From Heterohyrax brucei (Eukaryota; Chordata; Mammalia; Hyracoidea; Procaviidae), in the NCBI GenBank assembly GCA_028571685.1, contig CM053162.1:3476001-3540000 (forward strand): DNA of 64,000 bases. Reading direction: 5' to 3'. Position 1 is the first letter of the stretch; every line of letters begins with the position of its first letter. Shown in pieces: positions 56,992 to 64,000 of the stretch. Below the pieces are notes generated by a model, which did no database searches, was not told the DNA's origin, and saw nothing but the letters and a program-made list of their open reading frames with translations. Made by a program: the position numbers and the translations under genes.

Positions 56992-57737
56992 TTTGATGTA
57001 TTTACTTTTGTGTTGGTATTTTTCTCTGTTGCTCTTAATATTCTGTTCTGTTTCGTTCTTCATTATAGGTTGAGTTTTCATCCTTTTCAGTGTTGGTTTT
57101 GTGTTTGTTGAGACTCCTGTGTTGTGTTTTTTGTTTTGATATGCTGCATCTTCATTGTACTTTGCAGCTGCTCCTATGGTTCTCCTTAATAATCTAAGTG
57201 TAAACCCAACTTTAACTTCTACGTAACTTATTAACTTCCTCTCCATCTGGAAGGACTATAACTACTTTAGTATATCCCTCTTTTTTTTTTTAATTGTGAT
57301 TTAATGCAAGTTTGCAATACAAGTCAAATTTGCATGCCTGCCTATCTGCATCTCCCTCTGCTCTCCTTGCCTGGTGACATCACACTCTTTCTTTCCTTTC
57401 CATACATGTCATATACTCTTTACAATTTTCAGTCCCCTCCTCTTTATCCTCTTCACTCACCTCTAATAAGAGTGCAGTTGGACAACATCCTAAAGATGCA
57501 TGAAACCATAAATTGTACACACGATGTCACTCTGTGTCCCTGAGTCCAATCCATTCCTATCCAAAGAGTTGAACTCACTAATAATGTCCCTGATTTTAAT
57601 GTGATGGTATCTTAGTTTCCATGATATTGTCACTGGATCCCCTCTTTTAACATCACAGCTTTGACTGAGTTTTATACCTTTCCTAACTGAGTAGGTTTCT
57701 GGATCACGTGTCCTGTATTGCCTCCTTAAATACACAC
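56992..57737 (-). other. Long LINE-1 inter-ORF spacer of copy G
   Basis: Without the 302 bp inserted fragment the spacer is about 445 bp. From 57246 an 85-codon frame beginning MERKLISYVEVKVGFTLRLL is open and continues without a stop into ORF2 at 56991. Homologous to the spacer frames in copies B and E. Confidence 0.7.
57283..57584 (-). mobile_element. 5'-truncated LINE-1, 3' UTR only
   Basis: About 300 bp of LINE-1 3' UTR (copy G-type family: CATGCCTGCCTATCTGCAT, CTCCTTGCCTGGTGACATCA) with a T-run at the left (A-tail). TCCCTCTTTTT (57275-57285) and TCCCTGATTTT (57587-57597) form a probable imperfect TSD. Confidence 0.82.
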
Positions 57738-58626
57738 TTAGTGGTTTTGTTTTTCTAAGTAAAGAATGGCTTTCAGTATTTGTTGTAGTTTTGGTTTGGT
57801 TTTTACAAAGTCTCTAAGCCTCTGTTTACTTGTGAATGTCTTAATTTCATCTTCGTATTCGAAAGATATGTAATTCTTGGTCGGAAGTTTTTCTCCATCA
57901 AGGCTTTGGATGTGTCATCCATGGCCTCCGTACCTATATAGTTTCTGCTGAGAAGTCAGATGAAAGCCTACAGGGCTTCCCTCTGAATGTTACCTTTGCT
58001 TTGAGTCTTGCTGCCTTTGTTTCTGCTCCTGTTTCACTTTGTTAAGCTTGATTAGGCTATGTCTCAGTGTGTTTCCTTGGGACCTATTTTCTGTGGTGTT
58101 CAACACACATGTTGAATATCTATGTTCTCTTTTTTCATAATTTCAGGGAAGTTTTCTGTCAGCAGTTCAACAATAATACTCTCTGTGTTTTCACGTATCC
58201 CTCCCTGTTTAGAAACTCAATAAATCATAGATTATTCCTCTTAATAGAGTCCTACATGTTTCTTAATGCTTCTTCATGTTTCTTGTTTCTTTTCTCTGAT
58301 TCCTCCTTGTAAATGCTGGTGTCAGTAGCTGTATCTTCAAGGTCAGTAAGTCTGTTTTTCAGTTGTTAAATTTGCTCTTTTGGCTTTAGATTGAATTGTC
58401 TAACTCTGTAATTTTGTTATTGATCTGTCAGATTTCAGAATACTGATGTTCCATCAGTTCAAACAGCTTGCTTAATTTTTCATTTTGCTCTGCTGCACTT
58501 TTTATGATGTATAAGATGGCTATATATATATTTCTTTTGTACTTGGCCTCTGATGGTTTCAGAAAGGCTTCTTCACCTGAGAAATTCTTTGATTTTCTTT
58601 TTATTTTAGGAGCTTTCCGGAGTCAT
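57738..58626 (-). pseudogene. LINE-1 ORF1 of copy G
   Basis: RNA-binding chaperone remnant. The C-terminal end is best preserved here: DEIKTFTSKQRLRDFVKTKP then LQQILKAILYLEKQNH and a stop (complement of 57738-57740). This defines the true ORF1 end for the family. The start ATG is the complement of 58624-58626. The upstream coiled-coil half has several stops. Confidence 0.82.
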
Positions 58627-59680
58627 GGTCGGATGTTTAGCCAGGGTTTGTTCCTTTCTGGACATATGGAGACTGTTTAGTTTCTCTGGTGTTGCCTCAA
58701 CAGGAGCCGAGGTGCAGTTCTGAGAGAGCAGTTGATCACTAGCCACCACTGTGTGCTCCAGTGAGTTGTCCCAGTGGACTCACTAGGGTAGCAAACTCCG
58801 TGTCCTGGCTGGCAGAGACACGGCCCTACCCATGGAGTCACTGGGGGCTGTTGGCTGACCCTGTGATATGGGTCAGTAAAGGGTGGAAAAGATGTCATCA
58901 GGCTGCACTGTGTTTATTTCTCCGGACAGTCTTATTTTAAAAAGCTAAAAGCTTTCTGACAGCTTCAAAAATCATTCAGGCCTTTGGTGTGGTAAGTCTC
59001 TTCTCTGGCTGACAACAGAGGTACCTCTTCAGCTGTGATGTAGTTTAAAGTAGGGACAGGCTACTGCCCTGTTTTCATCCCGTGCTGGGCCCCATCTATA
59101 AGGCTACACTGTGCTAAACACAGCTTTTCTGCTGGAAAAGTGCCCCCCAGGCTGGTACTGCCTCCAAGCCTGGGAATTGGTGCCTCCTGAGGCCTCTGGT
59201 TGGATAAGTTCACCTCCTAGGCTAATAAGATGATGTCCCAGTCAAGGTGTCCCACCTGCCATGAAATAGTCGAATCTGTTGCGGAGATCCCAAGAGAGAT
59301 GTTGGACAGCCTGTGGTTCTCTGAGTCTGGATCTAGGAATCTCAAAATGTGGCTATTGCACCATCTGATCACTTAAGCACTGCAGCTCAGCATAGCTGCC
59401 AGTTAAACCCATCCCCTTCCTGCCAGCCAACAACAACAAAAAAAAATTAAACTCCAGTTGCCTTCAGTCTGCAGGAGCTGGCCATTCAACAAGAGTGGGG
59501 TTTAGTGAAAGTGAAGAAGTTTCCCATCCAGTGGCATGTAGTCCAAACTGACAGCACTATGCCGTGTCCTAGGGCTCACTGGATGTCCAGAAATCTCCAT
59601 TTAATTATCAATCCAGGCCTTGGTTTTCAGAAGGAATTAAGGAGACATGTGTTTAGTCCACCATCTTGACTGCCTCCCTG
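58627..59680 (-). promoter_or_regulatory. LINE-1 copy G 5' UTR
   Basis: About 1.05 kb of GC-richer non-coding 5' sequence. One monomer-like unit, about 59060-59220 (GGGCCCCATCTATAAGGCTA, ACACAGCTTTTCTGCTGGAA), resembles the repeated units of copy B but is not obviously tandem. Promoter role is inferred from position. Confidence 0.65.
59659..59668 (-). promoter_or_regulatory. YY1-like site at LINE-1 5' end
   Basis: The minus strand reads CAAGATGGTG about 12 bp from the 5' terminus, the same position as in copy B and as the YY1 site of human L1. Function inferred. Confidence 0.4.
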
Positions 59681-60820
59681 ATGCACAATAATTTTGATTT
59701 TGCTGAAATCTGATTTATTTTGCCTTTTAATATTTCTAACTTTGGTGTCATACTTAGAAATCCGTTGTCAGGTCTGAAAGTAGTATTCCTATGTTTCTTT
59801 CTAAGAATTTTATAGTTTTAACTCCTCCATTTATGTCATTGATCCATTCTGAGTTAACTTTTGCAAATGGTGTAAGGTATGAATCTAGCTTCATTCTTTT
59901 GCATGTGAGGTTCCTGTTGTCTCACCACCATTTATTCAGGATGCTATCCTTTCACCACTGAATAGACTTAGTAACCTTCTTAAAAATAAACTTTCTATAG
60001 ACATATGGATTTATTTCTGGACCCTTGAGTCTATTCTTTTGGTTTATGTGTCTATTATTATAACAGGACTAGACTGTTTCACTTACTGTAGCTGTACAGA
60101 AGTGTGAGTCCTTCTATTTTGTTATCCGTTTTTGAGATTTCTTTGGCTATTCAGAAGCCCCTCACAATTTCATTTATGTTTGAGAATTGGTTTACCATTT
60201 CTACAAAATGACTGTTGGAATTTTGATAGGGATTGTGTGGAATCTGTAACTTTGAGTGGTATTGAATTTATAACAATAGTAACTCTTCCAATTCATAAAC
60301 ACAGAATGCTCTTCCATTCACTTAGTTCTTCCTTAATTTCTTTCAGTATTGTTTTCTAGTTTTCATTGTACAAGTCTTTTACTTCACTGGTTGTATTTAT
60401 TTCTGGTCACTTTATTATTTTAGATGCTATTGTATGTTTAATTATTTTCTTAATTTCCTTTTTACATTGCACATTGATAGTATACAGTAATCAAACTGAT
60501 TTTTGAGTGCAGGTTTTGCACCTTACAACTTTTCTGAGTTTATTAACTCTAGTAGCTTTACAGTGAGTTCTTCAGGATTTCCAATATACAAGATGATGTT
60601 ATCTGTGAATACGGGCAGTTTAACTTATTATCTTTCCCAGTTTGAATTTATTTTATATGTTTTTCTTTACTAAATCCTCTGACAAAAACTTCTACCACAG
60701 TATTCAATTACAGTGATGACAGGAGTTGTCCTTTTCTTGTTTTTGATCTTACAGAAAAACCCATCAGTCTTTCTTCCTTTAGCATGATGAGAGTTGTGGA
60801 AAAATGATCAGGTTTTAAAG
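59681..60820 (-). pseudogene. Ancient L1M-type ORF2 C-terminal remnant
   Basis: Antisense ORF2 end of an old eutherian LINE-1. At DNA level GTCATTGATCCATTCTGAGT, GTTCCTGTTGTCTCACCACC and ATTTTGATAGGGATTGTGTG are typical of L1M elements. It is the continuation of 51135-51925, displaced by copy G. No open frame remains. Confidence 0.75.
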
Positions 60821-61197
60821 TAATACACATCTATATATGTACATACACATATGTTATCATATCTGATCAGTGAAGTTAATAAGGTAATGAGAAAAATAAG
60901 TTTGGATATGTCTATCATATTAAACTTAGCTCTTTAGTCTTGTGACCTCATAGGCATATAGTATGGATCTAGTGTGACAGTATACTTTTGTTCATTACTC
61001 TGTCAAATGAGACTGGTTATTCCAATAAATATGCATGCTTGTGTCCCCATGCTACAATTTGATTTTGCTATAATAGCTAGCATAAAACATCTTTTAGAAA
61101 GTGTTTCAGTGCTGATCTCCATTCCAAAAGGGACATCTGTAATGTGGGCTGTTTGTCTGGGTTCGTCGTCCATTCCCAACTAAACCATTTGTGCTTC
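60821..61197. other. Single-copy-looking DNA
   Basis: About 380 bp with an ATATATGTACATACACATAT low-complexity patch near 60831. Nothing else recognised. Confidence 0.45.
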
Positions 61198-61396
61198 AGA
61201 GGAGCCCTGGCAGTGCAATGGTTAAATGCTCTGTTGCTAATCAAAAAATAGGTGTTTCAAACCACTCAGTGGCTCCATGGGAGAAAAACTTGGCAATCCA
61301 CTCTTGTAAAGATTGCAGCATAAAAAACCCTGAGACACTTCTACTGTCATATGAGGTAGCTATGAGTTGGAGTCAACTCAGTGGTACACAACAAAA
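61198..61396 (+). mobile_element. AfroSINE, long subtype
   Basis: GGAGCCCTGGCAGTGCAATG head, long-subtype module GGCAATCCACTCTTGTAAAG then ATTGCAGCATAAAAAACCC, tail AGCTATGAGTTGGAGTCAAC. Confidence 0.8.
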
Positions 61397-61493
61397 ATGA
61401 CAGTTTTATGCTTCAGTTTCCTCGTTTCTAAGTATATATAATAATAAGGCTGTCTTAGGTATCTAGTGCTGCTATAAAAGCAATATAACAACT

Positions 61494-61612
61494 GTAACAT
61501 GCTGCAATCAAGTCAACTCCAACTCATGGTGACCCTATAGGACAGAGTAGAAATGTCCCATAGAGTTTCCAAAGACTACCAGCACTTAATCACTTATACC
61601 ACCAGGGTTTCC
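61494..61612 (-). mobile_element. AfroSINE with internal deletion
   Basis: Antisense: AATCAAGTCAACTCCAACTC, ATGGTGACCCTATAGGACAG tail, then head CTTATACCACCAGGGTTTCC. The B-box region between them is lost. Confidence 0.82.
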
Positions 61613-61902
61613 AACAACAGCAGCAAATAGGAGGACTTTAATAAGCATAAATTTATTTTTTCATAGCTTAAGAGGGTAGAAGTCAAAAATCAGACAGCCG
61701 GCTCTGGGAGAAGGATTTCTATCTCTTGGCTCTGAAGAAAGGCCCTAGTCTCTTCAGCTTCAGCTTCCTGGTTTTTGGCAACCTCCATGTGCCTTGACAT
61801 CTATCATACTCCATCTCTGCTTTCTACCTTACTTTTAATCTCTTTTACAACTCCAGAGGGATTAACTCAAGATAAAACCTACCCAATCCTGACTCATAAA
61901 AA

Positions 61903-62060
61903 GACAAAACAAACAAAAAGTAAACCCTTCACCATCCAGTCCACTGTAACTCACAGTGACCCTGTAGGACAGTCCCATAGGGTTTCTAAGAAGCAGCTTG
62001 TGGATTCAGCTGCCAACCTTTTGGTTAGCAGCTAAACTCTTAAGGACTGTACCTCCAGCA
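61903..62060 (-). mobile_element. AfroSINE
   Basis: Antisense: AAACAAACAAAAAG tail, CACAGTGACCCTGTAGGACA, TGCCAACCTTTTGGTTAGCA, and head ending GTACCTCCAGC. Confidence 0.85.
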
Positions 62061-62131
62061 TTCCTAACAAAGACAACCCATTCCCAAATGGTATTATAAT
62101 CACAAACATAGAGGCTAGAATTTACAATTGT

Positions 62132-62990
62132 ATATATATATTTTTAAGTGTGCTTTAAGTAAAAGTTTGGAGTAAATTAATTTCTCATTTAACAGTTAAT
62201 ACAAAAATTGTTTTGTGACACTGGTTGCCAACCCCTTGATATGTGAGCATTCACAACTCCTCCATCCTAGGATTCCCTGCTTCAATTCATTGAGTTTTCC
62301 TGTACTTTCTGCCGTCTCCTCTTTGCTTTGGGGCTGAACCGTGATGCACATTCTTGATGTGCATTGTTGGTGGCCCTAGTGACACAGTAGTTACATGATA
62401 TGGTTGCTAATCAAAAGGACAGCAGTTCAAATCCACCACTTTCCTTAGAAATAGTGGGGCATTTCTGCCCTGTCCTTTAGCATCACTGTGGGTAAGAACT
62501 GACTCAGCAACAGTGAGTTTATAGACATAGCTAATCATTGGCTGAAGGGTGAATCTCAGCAGTGACTTCAGTACTGCATTAAAAGAGTCTCTAGGGGTCA
62601 TACTTGGGAGTTCTCCAGTTTCTGTCAGATCAGGGAGACCAGTCTGTGTGTGTGTGTGTTTGAATTTTCTACATTTTTCATCTGTTCTGTCTGGAACTAT
62701 TTATTGTGACCTCTGACAGAGCAATTGGTGGTCAGTGGGCACTAACTAGTTGTTCTGGGCTCATTCTGGTGAAAGTTATGGCAGCGGTGGTCTATTAATA
62801 TCTTGGATTATTCTTTGCCTTGTGCCTCTGGTTTTCTTCATTCTCCTTTGCTCCAGCTGGGATGGGATCTGTAGACATACACAGTCTAATAAATAAGTTC
62901 AACTCATCCTAGAAAAAGTGCTACATATCCTGTTACTGAATATTGCTACAGTCACTTTCAAAGTACTCTCTTTGGAAAGCTAGGCACTGA
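62132..62990 (-). mobile_element. Old LINE-1 3' UTR
   Basis: Antisense 3' UTR of an old Afrotherian LINE-1. GTGCTTTAAGTAAAAGTTTG marks the 3' end. GGTGGTCAGTGGGCACTAAC, then TAGTTGTTCTGGGCTCATTC parallels the GGCCAGGCACCATCTAGTCC block of copy D (29063-29082). An AfroSINE lies within it. Confidence 0.65.
62367..62521 (+). mobile_element. AfroSINE
   Basis: Complete plus copy: TTGGTGGCCCTAGTGACACA, AAAGGACAGCAGTTCAAATC, CTGCCCTGTCCTTTAGCATC, AACTGACTCAGCAACAGTGA. Confidence 0.85.
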
Positions 62991-63149
62991 CACCAGCAGC
63001 TAGTCCACCCTCCAAAGCAATTTTGGAACTCATTTTCTGGAATGGCCATCAGAGCTGTCATTTTATTATCCTTGATTTCCTGAATGTCATCAAAATGTCT
63101 TATTTTCAGTATTTCCTTTATCTTTGGTTAAAAAAAAAAAAGTCATTGG

Positions 63150-63257
63150 CCTTAATTTGCCTAAGACCATGGTCCCCTGTCCCCTGCCCCAGCTACTCTA
63201 TCTTTGCAATATTGGGTTAAGATGGAAGGAGTACTCAAGTTATGCTGAAGTCCACTT
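63150..63257 (-). mobile_element. Internal fragment of LINE-1 3' UTR
   Basis: About 108 bp matching the middle of the young LINE-1 3' UTR (CCTGCCCCAGCTACTCTATC; ATGGAAGGAGTACTCAAGTT). It is flanked by AAAAGTCATTGG and AAAAGTCATTAGG. Neither 3' end nor 5' end of the element is present. Confidence 0.75.
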
Positions 63258-63270
63258 AAAAGTCATTAGG

Positions 63271-63621
63271 GGCCAGATCTGGCCCGTAATAAGTCCAAGA
63301 GACAGACAGCATTATCTCCTTTCACTCTTTGTCTCCTTCAGTCTAAGATGGTGGGTTTTACACTATAGTAGTTGGTTTGATTCAGTCACAAGCTTAATCT
63401 CTTTGAAAAAGGATTGTACTGCCATGTGCTTGGTAAATATTCCAGAGGATGTGTGTCCTTAGTTTGCCCAACTATTTAATTTTCGTTTTCATTTTTTCAC
63501 AGTTGATTTTTAAGCCCATTTATTTTGTCTCATATTTTGTTACAAGAAGCAAGGAGATACCACATAGCTTCTTTAAAATCCTGTTTAAAAATTTTATCAG
63601 CCAGATGTCCAGATTCATCAC
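63271..63621. other. Single-copy-looking DNA
   Basis: About 350 bp with nothing recognised. The frames crossing it (63124-63462, 63449-63646) start in repeats or have no family resemblance. Confidence 0.4.
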
Positions 63622-64000
63622 TGTCTTGGTTATCTCATGTGGCTAAAACAAAAATAACACAAATAAATAGCTTTAATAAAGAGAAATTTATTATCTCACA
63701 TTCTAGGAGGCTAGAAGTTCAAATTCAGAGTACCGGCTGCAGAGGAAGGCTTTCTCTCTCTTTGGGCTCGAGGGAAAGTCCTTGTTTAAATCTTCCCTGG
63801 TTGAGGAGATTCTCAGAGTGGGGACACTGGGTCCAAAGGATATGCAATTCTTCTGGCTTTTGTTTCCTGGTGGTGTGAGGTCTCTACGTCCCTTTGCTTG
63901 TTTCTCTCTTTTACGTCTAAAATGACATTGGCTTGAAACACAATCTAACCTTATAGATTGAGTCTTACCTTATTAGCATAATTGCCACTAATCCTAAATC
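63622..64000 (-). mobile_element. MaLR-like LTR, cut by window end
   Basis: Antisense LTR starting TGTCTTGGTTATCTCATGTG with family text GGAGGCTAGAAGTTCAAATT and GGAAGGCTTTCTCTCTCT. At least 379 bp, running out of the window. Confidence 0.82.

Larger units (their letters stand above)
52117..59680 (-). mobile_element. LINE-1 copy G, full length with rearrangements
   Basis: A 7.6 kb minus-strand LINE-1 of an intermediate family. The 3' UTR is at 52117-53048, ORF2 at 53049-56991, the inter-ORF spacer at 56992-57737, ORF1 at 57738-58626, and the 5' UTR at 58627-59680. Two foreign LINE-1 pieces lie within it: an inverted segment (53655-54127) in ORF2 and a 3' UTR fragment (57283-57584) in the spacer. 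Its 5' end, minus-strand CAGGGAGGCAGTCAAGATGG, abuts the ancient L1M element. No clean TSD was found. Confidence 0.9.
61451..62131 (-). mobile_element. MaLR-like LTR carrying two AfroSINEs
   Basis: Antisense LTR starting TGTCTTAGGTATCTAGTGCT. Two AfroSINEs (61494-61612 and 61903-62060) are inserted. Between and after them the LTR continues (AATTTATTTTTTCATAGCTT, AACCCATTCCCAAATGGTAT). The far end (sense 5' end) is decayed or truncated. Confidence 0.72.

Overview
The window is mammalian nuclear DNA, and its repeats point to Afrotheria, most likely an elephant-like (paenungulate) genome. The diagnostic elements are about 14 copies of a tRNA-derived SINE of AfroSINE type. These have a tRNA-like head with a B box close to GTTCGAATCC and a 3' tail close to GAGTCGGAATCGACTCGACGG. 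They occur with an RTE (BovB-like) LINE, a lineage-specific LINE-1 with a roughly 1 kb 3' UTR, and a recurrent MaLR-like LTR. No host protein-coding exon, tRNA, rRNA or CRISPR could be supported. Every long reading frame I could identify is a LINE-1 or RTE remnant, and the rest are chance frames.

Layout. 1-13550: an old full-length-type LINE-1 (copy A, minus) split by a MaLR-like LTR (2268-2751), a nearly complete 7.3 kb LINE-1 (copy B, minus, 3481-10793) and a putative solo LTR (11138-11748). 13893-18898: a MIR split by a two-LTR MaLR-like element, followed by a 5'-truncated young LINE-1 (copy C, minus). 18899-26110: mostly single-copy DNA with AfroSINEs, MIRs and two MaLR-like LTRs. 26111-28565: ORF1 and 5' UTR of an ancient LINE-1 or HAL1-like element. 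28566-43437: an old LINE-1 (copy D, minus) split by an RTE that itself carries an AfroSINE, by a 7.1 kb plus-strand LINE-1 (copy E, 30711-37795), an LTR, an AfroSINE and a truncated LINE-1 (copy F). 44131-51134: a relatively repeat-poor island of about 7 kb holding AfroSINE, RTE, L2, MER5-like and MIR pieces. 51135-60820: an ancient L1M-type LINE-1 (minus) split by an LTR, an AfroSINE and the 7.6 kb LINE-1 copy G. 60821-64000: AfroSINEs, two MaLR-like LTRs, an old LINE-1 3' UTR and a small LINE-1 fragment.

Biology. The window is a stack of retrotransposon insertions whose relative ages can be read from who interrupts whom and from target-site duplications (TSDs), several of them perfect. All LINE-1 copies are dead, carrying frameshifts, stops, truncations, or in copy E loss of the reverse-transcriptase FADD motif. 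The AfroSINE and RTE copies share a 3' tail, as expected if the RTE machinery mobilised the SINE. I found no clear new cellular system. The most novel lead is a long LINE-1 inter-ORF spacer with a reading frame, in phase with ORF2, that is recognisable in three different copies. Next come tandem ~230 bp monomers in a LINE-1 5' UTR and an inverted, internally deleted LINE-1 segment inside copy G.
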